Positions 29,289 to 37,678 are shown, counted from the stretch's first letter. The stretch: 64,000 nt of DNA from Pseudomonas mandelii (GCF_024138395.1 NZ_JAMYDU010000004.1:124001-188000), one strand, 5' to 3'. Numbers and translations: made by a program. Notes: a model not told the origin generated them from the sequence alone.

Positions 29289-29864
29289 GTGGACTTGGGC
29301 GCGGCCACCCGTCCCCCTTCGTTCAATCCCAAGCAGCTGAAATGGGCTCACAAATATCTGCAAAGGAAAGGCGAAATAGACCTGATAGATCACTCCTCAA
29401 CGATCGATAAGCTCCATCAGATCGGCGAGGAGCTGGAGCGATCGAGAACAGGAGCACTGATCCTTGGCCAGATGAGGGGCGCATGGCGGCAGGCAAAATG
29501 CAAAGACTCAGATAAGGACAAGGACCGGAAGACCTATGCCTTCAAGCTCGAAATCGATGTAAAGGAAGAGCTGACGCGACTTGCCAAGAAGAAAAAGATC
29601 ACTGCCGCCGACATGCTCAGCAGACTGATCTCTGCCGAGCTGGATGCTCATGCAAGGTTTGAGGAGAAGCTCAACGAAGCAAAAAAGACGCACAAAGAAC
29701 TGCTGAGTGACTCCAGAAATAACACTGCCCACTACAGACAGCGCCTTGCTCAACTGTTACCCCGCGCGGAACTACACGTTTTCCCTGGTGCCGATCACAG
29801 TTTGGGCTTTACTCACGCTGCCGAGGTGACGATGTTGATCGAGAGACATCTGGCCTGCTGGTGA
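29289..29864 (+). CDS. Chimeric ORF: MatP-like DNA-binding front with alpha/beta-hydrolase tail
   Basis: The first 150 or so residues resemble MatP-type DNA-binding proteins. They show 'LKWAHKYLQRKGEIDL' near the start and, at about 82-115, a ribbon-helix-helix pattern 'AFKLEIDVKEELTRLAKKKK...LSRLISAE', followed by a coiled-coil stretch. This assignment is from pattern only. The last 40 residues ('QLLPRAELHVFPGADHSLGF' and on) are instead the typical C-terminal end of an alpha/beta hydrolase with its His. The two parts do not belong together, so the frame spans a recombination junction near position 29745. The DNA-binding part may still work; the tail is a scrap. Confidence 0.45.
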   Translation: MDLGAATRPPSFNPKQLKWAHKYLQRKGEIDLIDHSSTIDKLHQIGEELERSRTGALILGQMRGAWRQAKCKDSDKDKDRKTYAFKLEIDVKEELTRLAKKKKITAADMLSRLISAELDAHARFEEKLNEAKKTHKELLSDSRNNTAHYRQRLAQLLPRAELHVFPGADHSLGFTHAAEVTMLIERHLACW

Positions 29865-30514
29865 GCGGAACACTTGTTGCCACCGCGTCGGACTGATTGT
29901 GCGGCCCCGTGCGTTTCAAGACATCTCGGATAGCGGACAGACAACCGGAATCATATCGCTCCTAACCTCGCCGGATACTCTGCGCAAACCGCGTAGAGAT
30001 GAAAAAAAAATTTAAGCGTAGCTAAAAGTGTACGAACCAACCTTGAGGCTATGACATGTGATTTCGCACCTCATTGACCACCTGCTACGGGGCGTTTTCT
30101 GCCGACTTTGACAGGCAGAAAACGGCTGTGGATTCAACCGGTCGATGCAACAGATTGGCTAAATCGCTAAGCTTGCCGTCACCAAACCTCTGAGTCGGGT
30201 GCGGCTCAGCGCTGCGAATGCGGGAACGGTTTAGGGCATATTTAGGGCAAGTTAAGGGCCGCCATAGGCCGCAGCACGCCTCAGATCGATTCATAAAACG
30301 CCGTTTTTACGACCTAGAGCGGACCAGACGGAAGCTGAAGGGGTTCGAATCCCTATCCACGCCACATACAAAATCGTGCGTGAATGACCGCATTCGATTT
30401 CAGCCCTTCGCGGCAGACAGCAATCGGCAGATCTGAATAAGGAACTGACCAAGACCGAGTCCACGCAGTAGTCATTGGTTGAGCGGTTTAACCGATAACC
30501 GATCAATCCTCATG
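29865..30514. other. Intergenic stretch between the chimeric ORF and the terminator repeats
   Basis: No reliable gene is seen. It contains a GTAGCTAAAAGTG motif behind a run of A's (about 30003-30030), an inverted repeat CGTTTTCTGCC...GGCAGAAAACG near 30090-30125, and a tRNA 3'-end-like segment at 30335-30363. Confidence 0.5.
30335..30363 (+). other. tRNA 3'-end-like fragment (possible attachment site)
   Basis: The string GGGGTTCGAATCCC followed by TATCCACGCCA has the T-loop consensus (TTCGAAT) and the distance to an acceptor-like end expected of a tRNA 3' part, but no upstream cloverleaf is visible and the outer T-stem pair is imperfect. Such scraps are left where integrases cut at tRNA genes. 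The tRNA type is not identified. Confidence 0.35.
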
Positions 30515-30761
30515 GAGAGGCCCGCCTTACGCGGACTTTTGCCAGCGTTTTCGTATCCGCCCTGTCATGCCTTCGTCATACCCAACAAGCACAATGCGGT
30601 CAGCCAAAGGGATTTGGCCCCATCGACAGAAAGCCCGGCTAAGTCCCGGCTTTTTCGTTCCTGCGACATGCTTTTCACGAAGTGCTCACAGAACGGAGCG
30701 CAGATTGAACGGACAAAAGGATTTGACCCCATACAGAGAGCCCGCCATGCGCGGGCTTTTT
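30515..30761 (+). repeat. Three spaced terminator-like hairpins
   Basis: Three related hairpins ending in T-runs lie about 107-113 bp apart: near 30519-30540 (GCCCGCC...GCGGAC-TTTT), 30631-30655 (AGCCCGG...CCCGGCT-TTTTT) and 30739-30761 (AGCCCGC-CATGC-GCGGGCT-TTTTT). The second and third are preceded by similar sequence (AAAGGGATTTGGCCCCAT and AAAAGGATTTGACCCCAT). The third is the insertion point of the group II intron. Confidence 0.65.
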
Positions 30762-30763
30762 GT

Positions 30764-32590
30764 GTGCGCCCAGCATGGGCGCAATCTTGTGGGTGAAAGT
30801 CCCGCCGTAAGCTGACCACAGCGAACGAAGTGAAGCGCAACTGCACGAGGGCGACTGAGTGTGGGGAGGAAGCGTGAATCGAAGCCATGAGCCGATGTAC
30901 AAGAACCGGATAAAAGGCGCGACCGATCAGGGCGAGCGGGCACAAAACCGCGAAGCTCTTGTGGTCAAGGATCAGGTTGTGTAAATCCGGCGGTTGTGTG
31001 GTGAAGGATTGCGTTCTTACCTGGGGAGATCTCGCCTCATACCTGAAAGGGCGACGGCGCCAGCCGGAGCGAGAAGTCAGCAGAGGCCGTAGTAGTCTTT
31101 TTTTTTTGACGAAGGGCCGAACGAGAGAAAGCGTTATAGGCCATGTTGATGTGAAAGACCGGAAGTCAGATGCCCGCCAAACGCGGGGCGGATGGAGACT
31201 GCGAACGGTGAAGCCGTGAGAAGCTCCGTCAGCGACGAGGTCAATCGCCCGCAAAATGAACCCGACAACGCAGGGCAAGGGCTGCTGGAGCGGGCCTTTG
31301 CGAGAGAAAACCTGAAACGGGCATGGAAGCGGGTCAAGGCCAACAAAGGTGCAGCGGGAGTCGACGGTCTGGACATTGATCAGACCGCCGAGTACCTGCT
31401 GACCCAATGGGCGGCGATTCGTGAACAGCTTCTATCAGGTGTCTACCGGCCCAGTCCGGTACGGCGTGTGGCCATTCCCAAACCTGACGGCGGTCAACGC
31501 GAGCTGGGTATCCCAACGGTTACTGACCGTTTGATCCAACAAGCGTTACTGCAAGTCTTGCAGCCATTACTCGATCCAACTTTCAGTGACCACAGTTACG
31601 GCTTTCGTCCGGGACGCTGTGCGCAGGGCGCCGTTTTAGCGGCTCAGCGCCATGTTTCTTCAGGACGTAAAGTGGTGGTGGATGTTGATTTGGAGAAGTT
31701 CTTCGACCGGGTCGATCACGACATCTTGATGGAACGTTTGCGCAAACGGGTTACGGATCAGGCGGTCATCCGGCTGATTCGCGTCTATCTGGATGCCGGA
31801 ACGCTGATCAACGGCGTGGTCGAGAAAAGCCGTTGCGGGGCGCCGCAAGGCGGCCCGCTGTCGCCGTTGCTGGCGAATATGCTGCTGGACGAAGTGGATC
31901 GCGAGCTTGAACGTCGAGGCCATTGTTTTGTGCGCTATGCCGACGATGCGAACGTGTACGTTCGCAGCCAGAAGGCGGGGCAACGGGTAATGGCTTTGCT
32001 GAGGCGTCTATATGAAAAGCTGCACTTGAGCGTCAACGAGAGCAAGAGTGCAGTGACGAGTGCGTTTGGTCGCAAGTTTCTGGGCTATGAGTTGTGGTCA
32101 GCCCGCGGCGAAGTCAAACGTGCTGCATCCTATAAGGCGCAGAAGCAGTTCAAGCAGCGAATACGCTGGTGCACCCGACGCTCGTGTGGTCGTAGCTTGC
32201 AGCAGATCGTCGATGACCTGCGTCCTTACATTTTGGGTTGGAAAGCTTACTTCGGGTTGTCGCAAACCCCAGCCGTTTGGCGTGCGTTGGACGAATGGAT
32301 ACGACACCGGTTGCGAGCTATCCAGCTTAAACAATGGAAGCGCGGAACAACGACGTATCGTGAGCTGCGAGCACTTGGCGCGAATAACCAGGTGGCGCAG
32401 AAGGTGGCAGGCAACACCTCCCGTTGGTGGCATAACAGTCGTCTTGATCTGAATCGCGTGCTTAATATTGCGTGGTTCGACAGACTGGGATTAGTGCGTT
32501 TCTCATAACCTCAATCTCTCGAACCGCCCGGTGCGGACCCGCATGCCGGGTGGTGTGGCAGGGGAGCAGCCTGTGAAGGCTGTCCCCTAT
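30764..32590 (+). mobile_element. Group IIC intron with reverse transcriptase
   Basis: The 5' end fits the bacterial group II consensus (GTGCG, with GTGTG two bases earlier as alternative), followed by the domain I-like start (GCCCAGCATGGGCGC). The reverse transcriptase lies in domain IV. Domain V is the class C-type hairpin at 32521-32557 (GAACCGCCCGGTGCGGACCC, loop, GCCGGGTGGTGTGG). Domain VI is a hairpin at 32561-32588 (GGGGAGCAGCC/GGCTGTCCCC), ending in TAT. The total of about 1.83 kb is usual for class C. The intron sits immediately behind a Rho-independent terminator, the known target preference of group IIC introns. It appears intact. Confidence 0.88.
31192..32508 (+). CDS. ltrA: Group II intron reverse transcriptase/maturase
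   Basis: It helps the intron fold for splicing and copies it into new DNA sites. The 438-residue protein has the reverse-transcriptase blocks 'NKGAAGVDGLDID', 'VYRPSPVRRVAIPKPDGGQR', 'YGFRPGRCAQGA', 'DVDLEKFFDRVDHDIL', 'GAPQGGPLSPLLANMLLDE' and the catalytic 'VRYADDANVY' (YADD, Tyr249), followed by a maturase X domain ('LRPYILGWKAYFG'). It ends without an HNH endonuclease domain, as usual in class C. The ATG is in the intron RNA, so translation is from the unspliced transcript; the exact start is uncertain by some residues. Confidence 0.93.
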   Translation: METANGEAVRSSVSDEVNRPQNEPDNAGQGLLERAFARENLKRAWKRVKANKGAAGVDGLDIDQTAEYLLTQWAAIREQLLSGVYRPSPVRRVAIPKPDGGQRELGIPTVTDRLIQQALLQVLQPLLDPTFSDHSYGFRPGRCAQGAVLAAQRHVSSGRKVVVDVDLEKFFDRVDHDILMERLRKRVTDQAVIRLIRVYLDAGTLINGVVEKSRCGAPQGGPLSPLLANMLLDEVDRELERRGHCFVRYADDANVYVRSQKAGQRVMALLRRLYEKLHLSVNESKSAVTSAFGRKFLGYELWSARGEVKRAASYKAQKQFKQRIRWCTRRSCGRSLQQIVDDLRPYILGWKAYFGLSQTPAVWRALDEWIRHRLRAIQLKQWKRGTTTYRELRALGANNQVAQKVAGNTSRWWHNSRLDLNRVLNIAWFDRLGLVRFS

Positions 32591-33068
32591 GCCGATTGTC
32601 AGCCATTCCCCCGGCTAAGCTCCCCACTCTCTCGAATGGAGTCGAAGCTATGCCCCCCCCGAATACTCACTGCCTAATGTCCTTGAGCGCCTGTACCAAA
32701 ACCAGCTCGCCTTAGAGGCGGCCGTGTTGGAGTTGACCTTAAGGGTTGAACGCCAAGGTGCGACAGATACTGGCGACAATGTCCGTGGCGCGCCTCACAC
32801 GATTGTGAGAACTCCGGACACATCAAACAGGGCCTGGCCAAGCTGAGAACCCAAGACCCACACTGATCAAAACGGCCCCGATGTCCCGCCTGCAACACCC
32901 TTCTGTGCATTTGCAAATGCACTCCGGAGCCAGCACGCGCTGTTCGGCGCGAAGGATGCTCCCGTACGCCCCAGTTCGTCAGATCCAGCTCTCAAGCTAT
33001 GTGTTTCTGGGTAAAATGGCATAATATGCCAATGGTCGAAAGAACCTGTTTGCCCAGAGCTGGAGCTA
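32591..33068. other. Intergenic stretch behind the intron
   Basis: It holds no gene that I can support. Short frames on both strands have no family pattern. It separates the intron 3' end from the ParD start, and presumably contains the promoter of the toxin-antitoxin pair: a ribosome binding site GGAG lies at 33062-33065. Confidence 0.5.
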
Positions 33069-33071
33069 ATG

Positions 33072-33362
33072 ATGGCGACGCGAAACGTTGTGCTCACCCC
33101 TCACCAGGAACAGGTTATCCAGGACCTGGTGCAGTCCGGCCGTTATCAGAATGCCAGCGAAGTGATGCGCGAAGGTTTGCGTCTATTGGAACAGCGCATC
33201 GCCGAAGACACCGCCAAAATTGAGGCCCTGCGTCAGGCCACCTCGATCGGCATCATGGACCTTGAGCACGGGCGCTTTACTCAGCTGAACGAAGGAGATC
33301 TGGAGCACTACCTCGAGGGCTTGAGCCTTGAGGCCACCCTCCCCGCGCGTGAAAAACACTGA
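33072..33362 (+). CDS. parD: ParD-type antitoxin
   Basis: This small protein (96 residues) should neutralise the ParE toxin encoded 2 bp downstream and repress the shared promoter. The N-terminal ribbon-helix-helix is visible ('NVVLTPHQEQVIQDLVQSGR'), followed by 'NASEVMREGLRLLEQRI', the ParD/CC2985 family signature. The rest is the flexible toxin-binding tail. Two adjacent ATG codons (33069 and 33072) are possible; the second has better spacing to GGAG. Such pairs stabilise islands and plasmids, fitting the location between an intron and an integrase remnant. Confidence 0.88.
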   Translation: MATRNVVLTPHQEQVIQDLVQSGRYQNASEVMREGLRLLEQRIAEDTAKIEALRQATSIGIMDLEHGRFTQLNEGDLEHYLEGLSLEATLPAREKH

Positions 33363-33364
33363 GC

Positions 33365-33721
33365 ATGCCGCCGTATCGGATTTCCAACGCGGCGCGCGCC
33401 GACATTGTCGACGTCCTCAGGCTCTCGCAGACGCAGTTCGGCGATCAAGCACGTCAGCGCTATCAGGCGCTGATCCTCGCGGCGCTGCAAGCTCTTGCCG
33501 GTACGCCTTATCGGATTGGCAGCCACGAACGCGACGAGCTGGCACCGGGCCTTCGCAGCTATCACCTCAGCTATTCACGCCAGCAGGCCAAACAGCCCCA
33601 TGGAATGGTTAAAAGCCCACGCCATATCGTGTTCTATCGTGTGGCAAACGACCACGTGATTGAGGTCGTCAGACTCCTTCATGACGCCATGGAAGTGCAG
33701 TTGCACTTGCCTAATGACTGA
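33365..33721 (+). CDS. parE: ParE-type toxin (RelE/ParE superfamily)
   Basis: ParE toxins poison DNA gyrase. The 118-residue protein has 'YRISNAARADIVDVLRLSQ', the helical hairpin with 'RYQALILAALQALAGTPYRI', then 'LRSYHLSYSR' and 'RHIVFYRVANDHVIEVVRLL', the RelE/ParE beta-sheet ending in the arginine-containing strand. It is slightly longer than typical (about 95-100), with an insert near residue 80. Start ATG lies 2 bp after the parD stop, as in translationally coupled pairs. It appears intact. Confidence 0.87.
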   Translation: MPPYRISNAARADIVDVLRLSQTQFGDQARQRYQALILAALQALAGTPYRIGSHERDELAPGLRSYHLSYSRQQAKQPHGMVKSPRHIVFYRVANDHVIEVVRLLHDAMEVQLHLPND

Positions 33722-33928
33722 TCACCAACCTGCCCCCAAGGCTTAACGGGTCATCAACAGCGAAGGTCAGGCGCCCGCCTCTACATCGCAACCTGAGCGC
33801 CCTCGCTGTCAGCCGACTCGGCGGCCAATTGAAGCGGGAGGTTGTGGTCCGACCGGACTATCGAGACCCACGACCAGAAACACGATGTTCAACATTGCGT
33901 GCCACTTTCAATGCTGAACAACCGCTTC

Positions 33929-34228
33929 TTAGGCGTTTTCCGTGGCCAGGCGCCTGGCATTACGCTCCAGCCGCCGATAGACACGCGGATCGATGCCCCT
34001 AGCGACTAGTGCCCTCGCAAAATCACGCAGAGCACGAGCATCTCGTAAGCTAATTTCAGGATAGGTACCGAGAGAAATACGGGGTTGCTTATCCGCCCAG
34101 GAAAAGCGGAAGTGCCAGCACTTGGCGCCTTTCGTATTCACGAAAAGGGCGAGGCCGTTGTAATCAGGGAGGGTGTAGTCCTTGGCACGGGGTTTGGCGT
34201 GCCGGACCGCGGTATTGGTAAGAACCAT
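33929..34228 (-). pseudogene. Tyrosine integrase, N-terminal fragment only
   Basis: The 99 residues correspond to the arm-type DNA-binding domain of phage/island integrases: 'LTNTAVRHAKPRAKDYTL', 'GLALFVNTKGAKCWHFRF' and 'ISLGTYPEISLRDAR'. The core-binding and catalytic (Arg-His-Arg-Tyr) domains, some 300 residues, are missing. It therefore cannot recombine DNA. It is transcribed away from the tRNA-Gly 3'-end fragment 226 bp upstream, the normal arrangement of an integrase beside its attachment site. Confidence 0.8.
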
Positions 34229-34386
34229 CGTACAATCTCCGTCTCGTTTGAACAGAGGAGATTTGTACGGTTTCCAGAGAGGCGAGTCCCACGAAAAAGT
34301 GATCTACCAAGCGCCGGATTAATGTACTAAAAAATGTACTAAGAAAACGTGGATGGTAGTGTTTTCGAGTGGAGCTTACTGGAACG

Positions 34387-34412
34387 AAAAAAGAGGCCGA
34401 AGCCTCTTTTTT
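34387..34412. terminator. Bidirectional Rho-independent terminator
   Basis: AAAAAAGAGGC-CGAA-GCCTCTTTTTT is a perfect 11-bp stem with a CGAA loop and A/T runs on both sides, so it can stop transcription from either direction. It lies between the integrase fragment and the tRNA-Gly fragment. Confidence 0.9.
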
Positions 34413-34453
34413 AAGTCTCTACAGATCTCAATAGAAACCCGTAGAACAATAAT

Positions 34454-34474
34454 TGGAGCGGGAAACGAGACTCG
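34454..34474 (-). other. tRNA-Gly 3'-end fragment (integration attachment site remnant)
   Basis: The 21 bases TGGAGCGGGAAACGAGACTCG match the reverse complement of the 3' end (acceptor arm and part of the T-arm, with CCA) of Pseudomonas tRNA-Gly(GCC) as I remember it. The rest of the tRNA is absent, so this is the att core left by a tRNA-targeting island. Its orientation points toward the integrase fragment. Confidence 0.7.
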
Positions 34475-34721
34475 CATCTGGCGTCCGACCCATTGAAATC
34501 TAAGGGGTTTCTTTTCTTGCCGAAGCCGGAAAAGACTCAATTCTGGACTTGTTTTCGGGGTGTTTCAAGAGCGAAAAAGGGGTAATTCTAAGCAAGGCTA
34601 TTGGATTCTACCCATAGCCAATGGACGAATGATCATCAAGCTGGCAGTGTCATTTTCACAGGATCAATAGGGTATGAGCCCCCCGAAAAGACGTCCCAAC
34701 CTCCCACGCTCACCAGTCAAC

Positions 34722-35567
34722 TCACAACCGACGAATATCGGCCACCGCAGGCAACTCTTCGGGCCGGTAGACCATGAGCAGATGTTCTGGAGCCCTCTCC
34801 CGCTCAGGATCGATGGCCGCTCGGAAGGATTGGATTAAATACTTGGCGATAGGGGCGCGGACGTTAAAAACCGTTGCTGCAGTACCCCCCATGTATTCCT
34901 CACGGACCATACGGGCCTGCTCGGCCGACAGATCCCTGTGTGGCACCAGACGCACTGCAACTATCCTGTGCCAATCTACGTCTCGATCCAGCCCTGGGAG
35001 GACGGCGTCTTCAGATGCACTTACCGCCGAAATTCGGCCAAGATTTAGATCGCAGAATGCCTCGGCTTTCGAACAGTACGCCCGGATGTGCCACCGCGGT
35101 CCCGTTTGAATAAGCGAGTGCGGGCGAATTACTCGTTCATGTGCTTCAGGATTACTCATGGAGCGATAGAGCACTCTGATGCAGCGTCCTAGCCGCATTG
35201 CACGGTGAATCTGAGCGAACAGCGGGTGCCGGATCGATGTGGCATCGACCTGAATGCTCTCAACCGCCACACCTGCGGATACTGCATCTAGGCTTCCAAT
35301 CGCTCCGATGAGTCTCTGGTACTCATCGAAAGTGCCACGGGTGAGTGTAGGACGTAGGCTCCAAGAACCCACATAGCTCTTGCTACCACTATCGGGCTCG
35401 CAAGCATCCGGATACTCTGCCCGAAACCCCGCAATGTCCCGGCTGGCCAACGTCTCGTGGATGTTGAACAGGTCAAGCAGTCGGGAGCGCGAAACGCGCC
35501 CTTCCCAGAGGAGCAGAATCTCGATAGCTTCAAAGCGCTCCTTTGGAGCAGAGTTGCGACGGGTCAT
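34722..35567 (-). CDS. WYL-domain transcriptional regulator of the Wadjet operon
   Basis: A DNA-binding protein of the CapW/BrxR kind that often controls defence operons. The 281 residues comprise an N-terminal winged helix ('FEAIEILLLWEGRVSRSRLL'), a WYL domain (about 115-200; 'GRCIRVLYRSMSNPEAH', 'RPHSLIQTGPRWHIRAYC' and 'FCDLNLGRI') and a C-terminal WCX-like domain. The ATG at 35567 is preferred over the longer frame because the preceding 27 residues look non-coding. It is divergent to jetA, with only 96 bp between, so both probably share an operator. The signal it senses is unknown. Confidence 0.82.
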   Translation of the reverse strand: MTRRNSAPKERFEAIEILLLWEGRVSRSRLLDLFNIHETLASRDIAGFRAEYPDACEPDSGSKSYVGSWSLRPTLTRGTFDEYQRLIGAIGSLDAVSAGVAVESIQVDATSIRHPLFAQIHRAMRLGRCIRVLYRSMSNPEAHERVIRPHSLIQTGPRWHIRAYCSKAEAFCDLNLGRISAVSASEDAVLPGLDRDVDWHRIVAVRLVPHRDLSAEQARMVREEYMGGTAATVFNVRAPIAKYLIQSFRAAIDPERERAPEHLLMVYRPEELPAVADIRRL

Positions 35568-35663
35568 ATCCGGAAACCAATGAGAACATTTAGAGCCATA
35601 GCATAGATGTAGCAATAGACCTATGCTGCGGTTATCCGAGTAAATCAAACCGGGGCATTGGAA

Positions 35664-37076
35664 ATGGAAGCCAGCACGCCACCGCTTTTTGAGCGCCTAC
35701 CCAAGGACCTATTCCGGCCCTTAGCAGCGACCAACAATCTACGTTATTGGGATCTTCTATGCCGACTAATGATAGAAATGTGGGGGGATGGCGGACGCTC
35801 TCCCGGTGAAGAAGCTCCCAAAACAACAGTAATTCGCGCCATTGAGTCCTTCCTGGTGGCGGACGATCCATGGGAGGACGTGGAAAGTCCTATCACTATC
35901 CGCGCCCACGGCATCTTCAACTTTTTCTGCGAGAGCGGATGGCTCAGCCAACGTCGCCGTGGTGTCATCGATCACGTCACGGTGCGGCCAGTCGTCGCCC
36001 AATTTTTCACAGTTCTGACCGAATTTGCTCACCACAAGCCCGAGTTCCTTGGTGGCAAGGTTCGATCGATCTTCCTCAACTTACGCGAGGTCTCTGCCGG
36101 GAAGGCTCCCGAACTCTATCCCGAGGCTGCCCGGCAGGCCAAGCAGTGCATGGCGCACATCATCAACACCAGCTGCCGCGTTCAGGACTTGATGGACGTA
36201 CTCGTGACCAAGACCACGGCTAGTGAGTTCGTTCGAGGCTTCTTTGAGGAATACATCGAGAAAGTTTTCATTGCGGATTACAGCGACTTCCGCACCAATA
36301 ACCATCCACTGCAGTACCGATCGGACATCGTCAGCCTGACACTCCAGTTCCAGCACGATGCCAATCTGCGCCAATCCTTGATCACGTGGTATACCGAGAA
36401 GCAGGCAGATGGTGACCTCCTGCGAGCAGAGGCCTTGTACGAGCGGGACACCCGTTTGCTTCTGCGATTACGCGATGTCGAGGAGCACCTGCATCGGCTG
36501 GATGAAGAGATTCGCGTGGCGCATCAGCGCGCCATGGCATTCTTCGAGTACAAGCTACGATCACCGGGCAACTTCGACAAGCTGATCGACCAGGCCATCA
36601 GTGCCGCGAAGGTATTGGAGGAAGGCCATATTGCATTACCTGGCATCGCAGGGATCTATCACGCGTCCGAGTTTGGTTTAGCCAAGCCCCGCACACCGCT
36701 GCGAGAGCACGTATCGACCACGGTCGCAGAGATCGTCCCGACCATCGAGGAGCTCGCCAAGGAAGCACTCCGGCAGCGGATGAACGCTGATCGCAACGTC
36801 ACGCCCTTGAAACTGGCCCAATACGTGGCGCGGCATTTAGGCGACCAAAGCGCAATCCGCTCGGATGAGTTGAATATCGATTCGATCCTTGATCTCTGCT
36901 GCTATCAGCGACTGCTGCTGATTGCCTCACGCAACGGTTGTCCTCAGGGCAAACGCAAGTCGGATCCCCACCTGCAGATGGTTCCGGGTATGTACGTCAC
37001 ATTCGTGCCCGAAACCAATACGAGGAATGAATACATGGAGCATCAACAGTTCGTGATTCGAGTGGGGAGGAAGTGA
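35664..37076 (+). CDS. jetA: Wadjet protein JetA (kleisin-like)
   Basis: JetA is the kleisin-like subunit that ties together the SMC-type JetC dimer in the Wadjet complex, which extrudes and cleaves plasmid DNA. The 470-residue protein starts 'LFERLPKDLFRPLAATNN', a pattern of one JetA family (not the DUF3375 form of type I), and has long helical stretches in the middle ('RLRDVEEHLHRLDEEIRVAH'). The identification rests mainly on position: it is the first of four overlapping genes jetA-B-C-D. The ATG at 35664 is used; a TTG two codons earlier is possible. It ends in a TGATG overlap with jetB. Confidence 0.8.
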   Translation: MEASTPPLFERLPKDLFRPLAATNNLRYWDLLCRLMIEMWGDGGRSPGEEAPKTTVIRAIESFLVADDPWEDVESPITIRAHGIFNFFCESGWLSQRRRGVIDHVTVRPVVAQFFTVLTEFAHHKPEFLGGKVRSIFLNLREVSAGKAPELYPEAARQAKQCMAHIINTSCRVQDLMDVLVTKTTASEFVRGFFEEYIEKVFIADYSDFRTNNHPLQYRSDIVSLTLQFQHDANLRQSLITWYTEKQADGDLLRAEALYERDTRLLLRLRDVEEHLHRLDEEIRVAHQRAMAFFEYKLRSPGNFDKLIDQAISAAKVLEEGHIALPGIAGIYHASEFGLAKPRTPLREHVSTTVAEIVPTIEELAKEALRQRMNADRNVTPLKLAQYVARHLGDQSAIRSDELNIDSILDLCCYQRLLLIASRNGCPQGKRKSDPHLQMVPGMYVTFVPETNTRNEYMEHQQFVIRVGRK

Positions 37077-37678
37077 TGGTCAGCTGGGAGCGATTGTCAG
37101 AACAGACGCAAGGTGAGTACGTGGTCGCCGACTTCGAGAAAGCGGCCTATCGGCTAATCGTGGAGCAAGTGCTATATGCCAGCGACCGTTTTAGCCGTGT
37201 GTCGTATCACTTGATAGTCAAGCATTTCACGGCATACCGAGACGTCTTGTCCAAGTTGGGCATGAGCCTGATACACAATCATCACCATTCCTATGTAGCC
37301 GCTATTCCAACCCACCAGGTTGCCGAGAAAATGCGCCTTAGCGAAACCCGTCTGGCGCTGGTGCTACGCCGCCTCTACGACGACCGGATGCAGTCGGCGG
37401 AGATCACTGACGGCGAGGCCTATATCTTCCTCGAAGAACTGGAACGCGCCTACAAGGAGTGGCTCGGTCGGGAGCTTCCCGAGCGGGGTGATCTGCGCGA
37501 ACTGGCCGTTGCCCTAAGACGCTATGGACTGGTGCGAGTGCTGGACTCCGAAGACGGACAGCCCTTCAAGATTGCGATTCGTCCTGGAATCGCTGACGTG
37601 TTGGGGGAAAGCGCATTGCATCAGTTGGCCGCGCATGCGCCAGAACTGGATGAGGAGAACGACATTGAAGTTGCTTGA
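37076..37678 (+). CDS. jetB: Wadjet protein JetB (KITE-like, DUF4194 type)
   Basis: JetB is the small winged-helix (KITE/MksE-like) subunit bound to the kleisin. The 200-residue protein contains 'FEKAAYRLIVEQVLYASD', 'SYVAAIPTHQVAEKMRLSET' and 'LALVLRRLYDD', which fit the DUF4194/MksE pattern where a 'T..L.L.LR..YD' stretch is typical. GGGGAGG precedes the ATG by five bases; a GTG one codon upstream also exists. Its stop overlaps the jetC start by 14 bp. Confidence 0.82.
   Translation: MVSWERLSEQTQGEYVVADFEKAAYRLIVEQVLYASDRFSRVSYHLIVKHFTAYRDVLSKLGMSLIHNHHHSYVAAIPTHQVAEKMRLSETRLALVLRRLYDDRMQSAEITDGEAYIFLEELERAYKEWLGRELPERGDLRELAVALRRYGLVRVLDSEDGQPFKIAIRPGIADVLGESALHQLAAHAPELDEENDIEVA

Noticed and set aside
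30565..31407. 280-residue reverse frame over the intron 5' part
   Set aside because: It runs antisense to the intron RNA and terminator hairpins; no protein-like pattern.
31192..32508. Retron or diversity-generating reverse transcriptase
   Set aside because: The blocks, the maturase X domain and the flanking domain V/VI RNA identify a group IIC intron protein.
37524..37664. ATG-started extension of jetC
   Set aside because: It would overlap most of the end of jetB and has no family similarity; the TTG at 37665 has AGGAG at proper distance.
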